Counted from the first letter of the stretch, positions 1 through 12,145 are shown. The stretch: 64,000 nucleotides of DNA from Bradysia coprophila (GCF_014529535.1 NW_023503493.1:17702001-17766000), one strand, 5' to 3'. Translations and numbers: made by a program. Notes: generated by a model from the letters alone, not told the origin.

Positions 1-483
1 GGTTCCTTCCGGATATATTTCTGCTGATTCGTCGTGCTGCTTATGCTCAACCATACGTCTCATAGTAATATCCGTAGCTGATTCGTTCACTTGATTCCTA
101 ACCGAATTTAAACGTTTTTCCGAGAAATTTGTCATTGCAAAGTTGTAAATAGAGCGAAGATTGATGGCACCTTCGGCTTCTAAAGCAGTTACCGTCGACT
201 CGCTATCACCAAAATTATTCACTAATGCTACATATTTGTGTTCGGTGAGTAGAGCCGCTCGCATAGAATGCCATCGTTGCCCGTAAACGGATCCGTAAAA
301 GTCGTCAAAACTGTCCAGAGCCCGATCCTTGGTGGACTTTTTCTTTAGCTCGACGGACTAAAATTTGAACAGTTAGTTTTTATCAGTTGTCTCATCAATA
401 ACAATGGCACGTGATAATACCCAGTGAGATCTGGCATGTTTATATCTTTTTGTCAAAATAAAGAGTGACCGCTGACGAAACAT
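1..483 (-). CDS. NSUN4: NSUN4-type mitochondrial rRNA m5C methyltransferase, 5' part (partial)
   Basis: Two exons on the minus strand: exon 1 at 483-421 (start codon 483-481, 21 codons) and exon 2 at 357-1, which runs off the window. The 63-bp intron 420-358 has GT..AG ends and phase 0. The N-terminus MFRQRSLFILTKRYKHARSH is rich in Arg/Lys and lacks acids, as expected for a mitochondrial presequence. Exon 2 reads ALDSFDDFYGSVYG, then RWHSMRAALLTEHKYVALVN, which matches the pre-catalytic region of NSUN4 (the family reads ALxxFDxxYS...LWPSIRxSLLSEQKYGALVNNF). The SAM-binding Rossmann fold and the catalytic cysteines lie outside the window. In animals NSUN4 methylates mitochondrial small-subunit rRNA and, with MTERF4, helps assemble the mitoribosome. 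Seen: exons and motif. Known: function. Confidence 0.85.
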
Positions 484-865
484 TCTTGTTTATTATTGCT
501 TAACTTATAATTCAATTTATAACCTCATACTATTAACACCTCTTAAATCTTTCATCCTTTTGAAAGTTTGTTATTTGTGAAATGCAGTGCTGCAAGACTT
601 CGATACAACCTGTCAACTTTTTTTCTGGTTTAAGCCGGGTAAGCTGGATTCTGCCAGAGAAATGCTAACCTGACAGGCATAGACATAGAGTTACACTCGA
701 GTTGGCGAGATGGTGTTTTGTCGTTTTATCATCTACCCTTGTGAAATGACATGTCTTGTGAAATTTTATGTTTTGATATGAATCACATAACAAAAATGTT
801 TTTAGTGAAGTCTTATGATTCTTTAGAAATATGGCATTCCTGTACAAGTTGATCTGCTCGAATTC

Positions 866-1060
866 ACAAAACTACTTGAAGGAGCTTGTCAAAATAAACT
901 ACTCGTCAAGAAACAAGCGGAAATTCCTAGGTGCAATAATATGCTGAGAAAAACGCTATTTGGGAAAGGTTTAATGGATTGGAATATGCTGCCTGTTGAT
1001 ATAAGGTGTTCTAGTACGTTTGGCGTGTTTCGCAGACGCTACTTTGTTTATACCCGTTGA
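866..1060 (+). pseudogene. Decayed C-terminal tail of a LINE-type reverse transcriptase ORF
   Basis: One open frame ends at TGA 1058-1060 and contains EIPRCNN, then LRKTLFGKGLMDWNMLPVDI, then FGVFRRRYF. The arrangement 'P-R-C ... LR ... G ... WN-LP-DIR ... F..FRR' is the usual ending of the RT ORF in CR1/Jockey-type non-LTR retrotransposons. Nothing upstream in the same frame looks like RT catalytic motifs, so this is a 5'-truncated relic. The family assignment rests on a short motif only. Confidence 0.45.
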
Positions 1061-1341
1061 TTCGGCTGTTTTTAATTAACTTCAAGTGAGATCGGTTTAA
1101 TTGGTTTAATTGTGGTTTGTATTCGCCTGTCGGTTGGCCTGTAGAGGCGCAACATTTTTTTTGTAGTACTTCAATCTCACTGTACTATTTTTTTGTGTAA
1201 CAACTTCACATTGATTCATTCCAATGGAATGTCACAGCAGTGAAGTTTTTCGTGAAAAAATAATTCAGTGACAGTAGTCTTTTTATGAAGAAAAGTACTA
1301 AATTGTAATAGATTTTACCCTCAGTTTCTAAACTCCATTCT

Positions 1342-1547
1342 CCTATAGGTTTGTTCCAAGGCCATATGAATTGTCAAATTTCATCCACAGAACCATAACC
1401 TCAATAATATTTATGTGTAAATCGCGTAGGCGACGTTGCTCGATTTGTATGAAATATCACGTAAGGGACGTTGCTGTGGATGAAATTGTCGTTGTTCGGG
1501 TTGTCAAAGTTCGTGTTAACAGTTACTTGGAACAAACCTATAGTTAC
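1342..1547. mobile_element. Small foldback element (MITE-like)
   Basis: The ends are inverted repeats: TATAGGTTTGTTCCAAG near 1344-1361 and its reverse complement near 1527-1545. A second inner pair (GTCAAATTTCATCCACAG near 1373-1391 and its complement near 1475-1490) continues the stem. No coding potential is convincing inside. A TA target duplication is possible but not certain. Confidence 0.55.
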
Positions 1548-1810
1548 ATTTTTCCCCACTGGCTGTTGTAATTATTTGAATTCGTTTTGGTCCTTCTCAT
1601 AGTTTGGTTGACGATGAACTAAATCCTTGGTGTTAGATTTTTTTATTAAATTTAGTGTTCACTGTCGTATTTTTAATATACTTATTGTGCGCAATTAACT
1701 TTGTATAAGACTCGGCCTTCGCATGATTATGAATCTATCTATCTAAATCCATGCACACAAAATTGCGACAGTGCTCACAGAAAACCGATAACTTCGATAA
1801 CTCCGAAAAA

Positions 1811-1832
1811 GTGTGTGTGTGTGTGTGTGTGT
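1811..1832. repeat. (GT)11 microsatellite
   Basis: Eleven uninterrupted GT units, about 230 bp upstream of the RBM22 start codon. Confidence 0.95.
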
Positions 1833-2058
1833 CATTGCAAGGTGTAAAAATGAATGACTTTTGACATATCCGACATTCAACATTCGACCGTCTTTTGATG
1901 AAGTACGTTTTATATTGACACGGCATTTTTTTCGTTTTCAATTATTTCATTGGACAAACACTGCAGTTTATTCGCTCGTCGGTTTATCGTTACTATAAAG
2001 ACGGGTGCGTTGAAAAGTCGTTTTCTTAAAGGTTTTTGGAACAAGATATTCACTGAAA

Positions 2059-3532
2059 ATGTCTATGTCAAAAACAACAAACACGTACAATCGTCAGAAC
2101 TGGGAAGATTCGGTGAGTAACACAATAAATACACAGCACGCTCAGCGTTGACATATTTCTCTTCAATTTATTTCAGGATTTTCCAATCTTATGCCAAACA
2201 TGTTTGGGCGACAATCCCTACGTCCGTATGGTGAGTAACGCTAAATTTTTGTTTTCGAATCGTTAAACTGATCGTATCGTCCATCAATGTAGATCAAGGA
2301 GCGTCACGGTAAGGAATGCAAAATCTGTACGCGTCCCTTCACAATCTTCCGATGGTGTCCGGGTGCGCGAATGCGTTTCAAGAAAACCGAAATTTGCCAA
2401 ACATGCTGCCGACTCAAGAATGTTTGCCAAACATGTCTGCTCGATTTGGAATACGGTCTTCCTGTTCAAGTTCGAGATGCGGCGCTGAAAATTGCTGACA
2501 CGTTGCCGCAGAGTGATGTGAACAAAGAATTTTACATCCAAAAGATTGAAGCCGAATTGAAAAGTGGTGACGGAACTGAAGCTGCCGGTATTGTGGGTAA
2601 GTCTTTGGCTGCAAGTGAAATGCTGACGAAATTGGCACGAACGGCACCATATTACAAGCGGAATCGGCCGCACATTTGCTCGTTTTGGGTGAAGGGTGAA
2701 TGTAAGCGTGGAGAAGAGTGCCCGTATCGACACGACAAACCCAATGAGCCGGATGATCCGTTGTGCGAGCAAAACATTAAAGATCGTTACTATGGTCGTA
2801 ACGATCCAGTCGCTGATAAGATTCTGAAACGAGCCGCAACATTACCCACATTAGAGGTTCCAGAGGACAAGAATATAACAACGTTATATGTGGGGAACAT
2901 TGGTGAGCATGTCACCGAAACCGATATAAAGTGAGTACAGCTGACCGTAAATGTCTCCCTTTTGCTAAGTTTCTAACAAACATTTTTCCCATTTTGATTC
3001 CAGAGACAATTTCTATCAATTTGGTGAAATTCGTACCATAACTTTGGTACCACGACAGCAGTGTGGCTTCGTTCAATACACGAAGAGAGCCGCTGCCGAA
3101 CTAGCTGCCGAGAAAACATTCAACAAATTGGTTTTGGGCGGAAGACGACTAACAATCAAATGGGCTCATTCACAAGCGAAACAGAATGCCGTTGCTAAAA
3201 CAAATCGAAACTTTGAAGCTGTACCTGGCCTACCATCACATCTACCGATGCCACCAAATCCAAATGATTATTTCAATTTGTCGGCATCCGATGTCAATGT
3301 ACTACCTCCCGGAATGAAATTACATCAGATTCCACCATCTCTTATGTCCAGTTCAGCGTACCAGGCAGTCTATCAATCTGGAGGATTAGCTCAGTACAGC
3401 GCACCGTTCACATCGATACCAGCGACGAGTACGTCAGCATCCGATTCGCAACAAATGCCACCGCCACCAGGAACTGCCGGTCTTCATTATCCCAGTCAAG
3501 ATCCGAATCGATTGGGAGCGGTGAAAAAGTGA
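2059..3532 (+). CDS. RBM22: Pre-mRNA-splicing factor RBM22 (Ecm2/Slt11 family)
   Basis: Four exons: 2059-2112, 2177-2230, 2293-2930, 3004-3532 (stop TGA 3530-3532), giving 424 aa; human RBM22 has 420. All introns are GT-AG (62-73 bp). The N-terminus reads [10 protein letters not shown] then [15 protein letters not shown], the start of the zinc-binding Torus region, followed by [18 protein letters not shown] and the ICQTC..VCQTC cysteine pairs. A CCCH finger has C165, C173, C179 and H183 ([20 protein letters not shown]). The RRM follows (ITTLYVGN as RNP2-like; CGFVQYTKR as RNP1-like). The C-tail is Pro-rich. RBM22 sits in the NTC-related part of the activated spliceosome and contacts U6 snRNA and the intron. 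The start is the first ATG in frame with the conserved N-terminus. Possible ATTAAA poly(A) signals follow about 60 bp after the stop. Confidence 0.96.
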
Positions 3533-4494
3533 GCGTGAAAAGTTGTTTGGTCAACTGAGACTTTTTTATTATGTAGCAATTGACACGAAATTAAAGAAGA
3601 ATTTGGATTAAATCTGACTTTTTAAGTTTATGTTAAATTTGCCGTCGAATCAATGAATCAATCGTTGACGGCTGACGGTACCATGGTTCGCATCTCAAAA
3701 CTGTCGTAATTTATTATTGGAGCCCCAGAGTTTGCTACTGCTCAAAATTAAACAGCCCCGCTTCATCGAGGCTGTTTACTCAAAATAGCTGCGTTCGTAT
3801 TCACAACAGGCAATGCAGAACGGTATTTCTTCTTCACTTACTTTATGAAGAGTGGGCTGAATGTTGGTAAATCAAAATCCACTTTGTCTTGGCTTCGAAC
3901 CAATAGAAATATCAAAGACCAACAACGACATTGTTCACTTACTTTTGTTTTTATTCCATTAAAATAATTTACAATCGTCTACAGCTGTAAGTGTATACAA
4001 ATAAATTAATTGATTTAAATAACTTAGCCGTAAACAAAGATTCATCGAAATCACATTTTAGTTGTATTAAATATTATGAAATGAAGTTCAATTGTTCATT
4101 ACTGAGTTTAATCAGCCACCACGCACAATATAGACATATTAAATGGCTTAAATTCTGATTAAAATAACTCAGGATCAGGATATGTTTCCGAATAGATAAG
4201 AATTTCGTATGTGTACATCAACCAATGCAAAAATTTTGGATTGAAATATCATAAAATGATGGATTGGATATAAGTATTTTCAGTCTCTGTGGCTCTACGG
4301 AAAGCCATGCAGGTTAACTTCAACAACGAAAAAAAAAACGAAGTGGATGAATTGAAACGAAAGCTATTTCAGTGTTCTTCAAAGTTGGTGACAAACTGTC
4401 CCATGAAAATAAGACGAAGGAGCAAGCGGACTATTTTTTGGAAATGAACGTGACTGCAGAATGCGCACAGTGATACGTTATTATAGAGCTTGTG

Positions 4495-5847
4495 CGCGTG
4501 TGCAAATAATGTTTTTTTCCCGGTATCCAAAATCAGATTTCCCGATTTTCCCGGTATCCTTAAAATTTAGCTAGATTTCCCGATAAAAAAGTTCTGATTT
4601 CCCGGTAAAGATTTTCTCATTTCCCGGTGAATGTAATATTTATTTTATTTTTCAATTACGTTTCATCAAGTACTGTCGTGACAAACATGAATTATGTTAT
4701 AAAACGTCGAAAGCCAAAGTCTCGCATTCATTTATGTCAGATTTATAATATCTTTCGGTTGGTTCTCTCAGCTATTGTAGTTCCTGCCAATTGATTCCAG
4801 CTGCCTGGGCCAGATGTCGTGGGCCCAGGCAGCTGGAATTAATTGGCAGGCAATACAATAGCTTAGAGAATGAAACGAAAAATATTATAAATCTGAAGTT
4901 ATTTAATGATCGTGAGCGGAGCGAGCGAAAAATTTTAGCGATTTGTACTTTGAAAATATTCTATTCTCTGACTACAACCCTAAATCTATGACGTTCAGCA
5001 TTTGTAATTTTTGATAAGATAAGAAGTGATCGCGAGCGGAGCGAGCGAGAAAATTTTTCAATTTTCTACTTTGTACATTTCTATTTCGGACTTCTCAGCG
5101 AAATATTTGTCACGTCTAATTGCCTGTGAAAAATGAGAAGAAATGGAATGATAGCGAGCGAGGAAATTTTGCGATTTTATAATTTCAAAACATTCTATTT
5201 CTGACTTCTCAGCCACTTCGATTCAATTTCCAGTTTTAATCGATGTCCTGTTTTTTTTTTTTTCCCGGTAAGTTGGATTTCTCGTCTATTTCGATGGGCC
5301 GTTTTTGTCGACTTCCCGTTTTTTTCGATTTCCCGTCTATTCCAATTTCCCAGTGAGCTCTATTTCCCGTCTATTTCAATTCAATTCCCGGTGAGTTTGA
5401 CTTTCCGTTTTTTTATTCAATTACCCAGTAAATTTGATTTCTCGTCTATTTCGATTTCCCGTTTGTAACGACTTCCCGTTTTTTCGATTTCCCGTCTATT
5501 GCGATTTCCCGGTGAGTTCGATTTCTCGGTCAGTATGATTTGCCCTCAATTTCGATTTCCAGTCAATTTCAATTTCCCGGTGAGTTCGTTTACTAGGTCA
5601 GTATGCTTTCCCCTCAATTTCAATTTCCCGGTGAGTTCGATTTCCCGGTGAGTTCGTTTACTCGGTCAGTATGATTTGCCATCAATTGTGATTTCCCGTC
5701 AATTTCAATTTCCCGGTGAATTTAATTTCCCGGTGAGTTGGACTTCCCGGTTAGTCTTCTTTTGGTGGATTTCCCGGTATCCTGGTTTTCGGCCAAAAAA
5801 TTTCCCGGTATCCCAGATACCAAGGATACACATTATTTGCACACGCG
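4495..5847. mobile_element. Non-autonomous hAT-like element with degenerate TTTCCCGGT repeats
   Basis: Terminal inverted repeats begin CGCGTGTGCAAATAATG on the left and end with its complement on the right. They are flanked by an identical 8-bp duplication AGCTTGTG (4487-4494 and 5848-5855), the hallmark of hAT insertion. The interior from about 4518 to 5820 is filled with dozens of variants of TTTCCCGGTGAGTT / TTTCCCGTCTATTTC arranged as a degenerate tandem array. Two ORFs in this stretch translate the repeats and are not genes. No transposase was found. Confidence 0.8.
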
Positions 5848-6137
5848 AGCTTGTGGCCTCAAATCAACGCACTTCAAGAACAGGCACAAGAACAAAATGC
5901 CTCGAAATTTATCTGAAAAATTCTGACTGCTGCGTCAAGTAAGCCCCTTATTTTAAATCTGTTCTTGTGTCTATTTTGGAGTGCGTTGCTCAAATTCCAA
6001 AATTGCGCTGTTGTGTTTAATGGATCTCGACACAATGGATAACAAGACGTCACATTGTCTCTCAAATGAGTTCAAAGGTCCTAGGTGACTAAAGTCACGA
6101 TCAGTTCTGTTTGTATTTCGGAAAATGTAAACATTTC

Positions 6138-6209
6138 TTAAGGCCAGGTTAAAGCGTCTTACATCGCATGTAAACATTGTCATAGTATATCGCTTTAACC
6201 TGGCCTTAA
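6138..6209. mobile_element. 72-bp hairpin element bounded by TTAA
   Basis: TTAAGGCCAGGTTAAAGCG at the left is exactly inverted at the right end. The TTAA at both borders would fit a piggyBac-type target duplication, but because TTAA is itself palindromic this cannot be told from a longer inverted repeat. Confidence 0.5.
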
Positions 6210-6424
6210 GAAAAATTGTCGCAGATCAACAATCATATCCCATTCTCAACAACCCAAAAAAAAAGTTGGTAAAAATCGGTCTTGTCCTTGCGCGGCCTTC
6301 GTCACTTTTAAAAACACTGAGAAATGATAAAAGTTACTAAACCTTACTAGGGAGGTATTACGGCTCCTCCGCCTCTAGGAAAGATGCTTGGTAAGGAAAA
6401 CCCAATAAAATACACGGAAAATAA

Positions 6425-6947
6425 CACTAGGCAACACAGGTCATGTACAGGGATGGTGGCATAGTGCGCTGGATAGGTCTTGGTGCCCTGAATACGGAAC
6501 ACACCTCCGTTCGTCCCAGTCACGTCTGTGTGGAGACGTAACCCATTAGAATATATGACAATGAAAGTGCACCGATTCGGTTGGCCGTTAGTGTGGTAAG
6601 GTATTCGGACCTCCTGAGTTCAAATAACAACTCTATTGATCTCGGTGACCCATCTGTGGTTCAGACCAGGAATATTTTTTGACTGTGTGGTTAATTTTTT
6701 TTTCGATCTGAACCACAGATAGGTGATCGAGACCAATAGAGTTGTTATTTGAACTCAGGAGGTCCGAATACCTTACCACACTAACGGCCAACCGAATCGG
6801 TGCACTTTCATTGTCATATATTCTAATGGGTTACGTCTCCACACAGACGTGACTGGGACGAACGGAGGTGTGTTCCGTATTCAGGGCACCAAGACCTATC
6901 CAACGCACTATGTCACCATCCCTGTACATGACCTGTGTTGCCTAGTG
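6425..6947. mobile_element. CACTA-like palindromic element (523 bp)
   Basis: Two nearly identical inverted arms of about 243 bp (6425-6667 and 6705-6947) surround a 37-bp spacer. The termini are CACTAGGCAACACAGGTC and its complement. A 3-bp duplication TAA flanks both sides (6422-6424, 6948-6950), as expected of the CMC/EnSpm (CACTA) superfamily. Only scattered mismatches separate the arms, so the element is young or homogenised by conversion. A smaller imperfect hairpin (6957-7033) follows directly. No ORF of note. Confidence 0.75.
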
Positions 6948-7033
6948 TAATTTGTTATCTATCTCGTATCGCGATGAGTAAAAGTACCTCGGCCTATAGC
7001 CACCGGATAATTTTAGTCATCTTGATGCGAGAT

Positions 7034-7877
7034 AGTAAATTACTTCCCTTGTTTAATAACCTACTATTGTTCCACGAGTTAAATGATATTTTTTTTTAAA
7101 TTTGGTTTCCAGTGTAAATGACTTTTCCCATTAAATTACTTTAAAAACTAATTGTGGATCGATTTTATCCACCTACTCTAAATTCATTTTGATCTTAGGC
7201 TATATTCTTACAAACTAAATAATTGCTTTAGACTTCATGTAGATAATATCATTCATAGTTGAATTGTGAATATTTTTATGATAATGGGGGGTTAAGTTAG
7301 GTTCAACAAATTAAACTTAAATTTGACTTGAAATTTGATTCTAATCATCGAATTTCAAAGTCCTTTTTTTGTTCGGGTTTCACTCAAAGTTTCATTTAAA
7401 AAATAAAGGAAAAATGAAGAACTTTTGGAAGCTGGTCTCGTTATCGTTTCTTTGGCAATGTAAGTACCGACTGTCCATTTATGCGACATTATCCATGTTA
7501 AGTACGGTTAACAAATTTGCAAGATTTACAGATTTTTTTAAAAATTATTTCGAAGTGTTATGTAGTTACTTGTTACACTCCCACATATTTCACAATTCAA
7601 CAAAAACTATGGATTAGAACAGCTTTGGTTTAAATTTAAAAAAAAATTTACGAGCTACGTAATTTAAAGAAAAAATTAAGTTACCGTCTAACAATTAAGG
7701 CACTGTAATCGTCCAGAAAAAAGTTGGAGGAAAATGATTTTTCACTTAAGTAGACTCACGGCAAAAAAATCACTAAAAATCCACGGCACTCTTAACTCTT
7801 AAAACTAATTGAGATTCCAACAAACAAAACCTTATTTCGAATACGCACGCTCACACCAACCAAAACCGCTGATAATA
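7034..7877. other. Intergenic, no feature recognised
   Basis: AT-rich sequence with homopolymer runs. An 82-codon open frame at 7369-7617 has low-complexity, Phe/Leu/Ser-rich content and no recognisable motif; I do not call it a gene. Confidence 0.6.
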
Positions 7878-10534
7878 TCAAAAAAACTCACCACTCGACT
7901 CAAAAACCTTGGGACAATATTTCGCAGCCAACAAACTGTATGCAGCCTTCGAACCAACCGGTATACTTTGAACACTACTATGCTTATTCCACACATGAAT
8001 GGCAATCGAATCACTGGTCATTTTCATTGTACGTTCCGAATATTTCTCTTCGAAAAAGTAACGCCAGTCCTTCCAACCAACCGCATACACTTTGTCCACC
8101 GGGAATACGTTGAAGCCTTTACATCGAGCACGCGTCATCATCGACGGATTCTTGGTTTGACAGATTTTCTGCAACACTCTGGTGATGACACCCGGTCCAT
8201 TGTTACCCCAGTCGCCGCCATCGAAGTTGTTCTCAAACTCGCTAGAACGTGGAGAAGTGAAGAGTTAGCAAACTTTTGTTTTCGGCAAAGCCATAGTAGG
8301 AATTACCTCAAACAGTGTTCGGCTATTTGGTGTCCCACATTGGTGTGATCGAAATTGATCAGACCAGCCGCCACAAAATTTTCGCTCTCAGCACCGGCAT
8401 AGTTCGGTTCGATTGGATCGAAACTCTTTTTGACTATTACATCCAAATCGAGATATGTTCCGCCCCATTTGTATAAACTAAAAGCAAATGTACGGAAACG
8501 AAATAAAATTGGGGAGGATTAGGTCCGCTTTTAATATTGGAGAATTTGGCTCGTACAATTGGCATAATAGCCATGAGTATCACACCACAAAACTGGGGTT
8601 AAGCTTGAGCCAGATAAATATTTTCTTACGCTTAAAAATGAAAACAATGCCTTCGAATCGGCATCAGCTTGGTTTTTTTTTAATGAGAAAATGTGTAGGG
8701 AGTTACGGGAAGTAGCTGCATTTAATGTAAACGTCGAGGTTGATTTATTGATTTACATTTTAATTACCAGCTCCCATTTTTTCCACAAATCAACCTGTTC
8801 CTTAACTGGTAATAAAACTTTGATTGGTCCATCCGGAGCCAAATCAATTTCTTTCTGTACACCAGCCAACAGCTGACTTAAGGCTAGCCAACATTGGACG
8901 ATTTGAAGAAAATTCACTCAAATCCAACTGGGTCTTGATTAGATCGTTTGTAATGCACATTGATCTTGGCCAGGTATATTTCACAAAGAAAGAAGTTCCA
9001 TTGTCATGCAATTCGACAGATAATGTAACGATAGTCAACACTTTCTGTGCCGAGACATTCTAATTCTAATAATTAACGGATAATTTATACGGTGAAGGTA
9101 TTCATGTGACATAACGCAGCTATTCATATTCTTCGATTCTAAAAATGAAAAGGTGTGCGCTACCTGCTAGACAATAAAGTTTTCTTATCGTTTCGTGTTT
9201 GATTAACAAAAAATTATATTTGCGTAAAACCTGTGAGCAATATACAAGCCACTGCAGTAGTAATCGTATTTTTTATGAATGATAAGAATTGTTATCTCAA
9301 AAACCGGTTAATAGACACACGAAAATCAAGCTTGGTGTTAGTTGTATTTCGTTTGGGGTCAATCTGCATCACGCGACGATAATATTTTTACCTCTTCGAT
9401 TATCGATTATCTTTTTTCGTCATAGAGTCAATCTGCATATCTGTGATAGTTATAGGTCGGGATCTTTTTATAGCTTGAAAATCAGGCCTGAAATGGTATG
9501 ACACAAATGCATAATTGCCACCACAAAGAAAACTTCCTAAACCCAAAAATAAATCCACTCTACGACGTTTTGCGTCGATGCCGGTACTAGTTTAAGTAAC
9601 ATGCGGCATGATACTAGCTTTCAGGCGAAACTTCAAATTCCTAACAAAAACTGTAACGTACCTTAAGTATCGTAGAAAATCGGACGTATGAGAATTTACG
9701 TATTTAGATCTGAAGAGTTGTCCGTTGTCGATAAACGAACTGATTGGAGTATCATGTGCATAAGTCCATAAATTCACATTGCGTAAATGAACATTTGTGT
9801 ATGATTCCAATGCACGTAAAGTCGGCGCTTTGGCTGTATTATTGGAGAATCCAACAGGCGACGCAAACAGTAGAAACACATCCCATGTAGGATTTGCTAA
9901 AGCTGATGATAAAAATACGATCTTTTTTAGTCAACACAAACTTAAACTTGAATCATCCAATGTTTCGTCGATGATTCAAGTTTACGAATAAAACTCACCA
10001 GCCGATTCGATTGCACAGCCTTGTCTGAAAGGAAACGAATAATCAAATTTACTGTGACTGAATCACGTTTTGTTTCTCGCATACCGTGCATTCAGTGTGG
10101 CAATTCCATTGGAGCAAGACGTTTCATGGAAAAAAACACTTTTGCCCAAGCTCGGCTTTCTCGTTGCCGTCATAATATCCGGCAGCAGTTGAATATTGTA
10201 CTCTTCGACATTGACATGATTCGAGAAACATCTTCGAGCCATACGCTCACTGCTGTTCGACCATAAACTTATCGTAACAACAAGAACAATTATTGTTAGG
10301 CTGATGAATGCTTTGTACAGAAAGTGTTGCTTCATAAATGTTGATACCATGAAACGAACCATCTAACAAGTAATAAAAATAAATTAAAATGGGAAATTCA
10401 AACAATAAAGTTATTTCAATGAATTGTTGGTTCTTAAACATTTTAAAATTGGATTGTAAGGAATTACACAAATGAATATCGCATTTTATCGCTGAAATGT
10501 TTACATTATTTACACTCACCTTTAACATCCACAT
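7878..10534 (-). CDS. Alpha-1,4-glycosyltransferase of the A4GALT / alpha4GT family
   Basis: Six exons on the minus strand: 10534-10520, 10362-10085, 10024-9999, 9902-9662, 8477-8307, 8241-7878; 364 aa. All junctions are GT-AG and in phase. It is a type II Golgi protein: a short cytosolic N-terminus, then a membrane anchor FLYKAFISLTIIVLVVTISL (about residues 20-40). The catalytic domain shows the family strings TLNARQGCAIESA, SHTSDFLRYL, LYKWGGTYLDLDVIV with the DXD metal/UDP-sugar site at D197-x-D199, then NFDGGDWGNNGPGVITRV and a C-terminal SIAIHVWNKHS. Relatives are lactosylceramide 4-alpha-galactosyltransferase and Drosophila alpha4GT1/2, which extend glycosphingolipids; donor and acceptor cannot be read from sequence. 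The first exon (five codons) is the least certain; an ATG at 10362 is the alternative start. A strong GTGAGT in the last exon (near 7891) leaves an alternative 3' end possible. Intron 8478-9661 holds a pseudogene. Confidence 0.92.
8753..9041 (-). pseudogene. Unidentified broken coding fragment inside the glycosyltransferase intron
   Basis: Lies in the 1.18-kb intron, same strand as the host. One frame reads LSVELHDNGTSFFVKYTWPR through NRPMLASLKSAVG and then stops. A second frame overlapping by about 20 bp continues as LLAGVQKEIDLAPDGPIKVL then PVKEQVDLWKKWELVI before a stop. Both segments have protein-like composition, suggesting one ancestral ORF broken by a 1-2 base indel near 8870. I do not recognise the family; it could be a transposon remnant. 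It is not needed for the host protein, whose exons join cleanly without it. Confidence 0.4.
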
Positions 10535-11285
10535 TCCTTTCTAGTTATCTAGAGCACGCGTAGTTTTCAGTCAATCTAACTAATTCATCGCCTCTCTGCT
10601 AATTAGGCCATAAATATTTCTAATTATAACTCTCCTGGCGGACGGGCGGAGGGCGGATACTGAACTAGGCCACGTACTTTAGACTACTCGTTCACAATTA
10701 TCGTTTCCTTTAATTCTGATCAAAGTTGAGCATTGAATGATATGATAATTAAAAGCCAACACTTGCCATAAGTATCTACTCTTAGTTTAACATTTGTTTA
10801 TGTTTACAACCCACAACACAAGTCGAGTACTGATTGTCATTGTGAGAGAGCGAATACCTTTCGAACCTGGATTCAAAGACACTCTAAAACTAATGCAGTG
10901 TATGTGTATGAGTGTAAATACGATCGGTGTGTATTATGTGTTTTTTAATGAGCCTCCGCAGAAAAGCTCAGCACGGAGATGCAAGTTTTTCATTCTTTGA
11001 TTAATAATTCATTGCGGTTTCAATAGTTCCAATTTTTCAATATTTATAATTGGAAATAAACAAAACATATATATAGTCTCTGTGGACTCCACATTCTTTT
11101 TTATAGATGAATTCTTTGAATCAGATCAGTATCAATTTAATTTCATTGCGCAAAAAAGAAAAATGAAGAAGGAAACCAAGGAAACGCTTGTTGGACTAAA
11201 GCAAAATAAAAGTACGAAATTAATTATTTAAAACTTGTGTTCACGTGAATCCTACGAACCCGATAAGTACAGAAAAGGTTAAAAC

Positions 11286-11972
11286 CTTAGAGTAATCATA
11301 CCTAAAGAGGAAATTACGAACAGAATTACGTAAAATTTGTGGTCCCAACATGAAATACGTACAATCGCTAAACCGAACTGGTGTGCATACGTTATTTTGC
11401 TCCAGCTGGTCACATACAATTCCATACAATGGCACAACAGTTCGGTTTAGCGATTGTAATATTTGATAGTGTGAGTTTTTCCCTACTAAATTTATGGACA
11501 AATTAGCGCAAAAAATTTAAATGTGCCTAGAAGGATTTTTAATTTTTTTTAAAACAATTTGAGAACCTTTTACATACAGTTACCACCGATATCAACAAAC
11601 ACAATATTGGGCCAATATTGGGCTTCAGTCTCATTTGAAGGAAAACTACAAATCAACAGCTATAAACTCGAGCCATTTTTTATAATGCGCATAAAATTAC
11701 CGGAAAAATGAGCAGGCATTTCCCTTGACTCCTTTACTTTGGCATACCCTAATGAAGCACGTTTGCACCATATTTTATAATTTCAAAATTATTTCAAAAT
11801 AGTGGTACGCGTTTTGGAAAATAGAAAACTGACAACTATCAAAATTTTCAACGCCTACATGTGTTAGTGAAAATCTCTACATAAAATTATACGAAATGTG
11901 AATTTTACACAAACTGATGTCGGGACCACATTTTATCGTACGAAATACCTCTCTAGGTATGATTACTCTAAG
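11286..11972. mobile_element. hAT-like non-autonomous element, CTTAGAGTAATCATACCTA family, copy 1
   Basis: Terminal inverted repeats CTTAGAGTAATCATACCTA continue for about 60 bp (through GTGGTCCCAACAT) and are flanked by the identical 8-bp duplication GTTAAAAC (11278-11285, 11973-11980). A second hairpin is nested at about 11360-11459 (ACAATCGCTAAACCGAACTG and complement), probably a later insertion. Copy 2 lies at 13412-13691. Open frames here are artefacts of the repeat. Confidence 0.82.
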
Positions 11973-12048
11973 GTTAAAACACGCCGCCACAGTGGTACGT
12001 AATTACGTACGTAATACGGAGATTACGATTGCCACTCCTAATATAATG

Positions 12049-12145
12049 CTTGATTTCATCTTACGCCGTTTACGCTCCGTTTACGTTTTAAACAATAAAA
12101 AAGAGGCGTGGCTTAGCTAAACGGAGTAAGATGAAACTAAGCATA
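12049..12145. mobile_element. Hairpin MITE related to 19698-19815
   Basis: ATGCTTGATTTCATCTTACG and its complement form the ends. The inner part ACGCCGTTTACGCTCCGTTT recurs, with small changes, in the hairpin at 19698-19815, so the two belong to one short family. No coding potential. Confidence 0.55.

Noticed and set aside
1735-1941. 68-codon minus ORF with CRIC..F and C..C pairs, zinc-finger-like
   Set aside because: It runs through the GT microsatellite (giving His-Thr repeats), spacing fits no known finger, and no splice context supports it.
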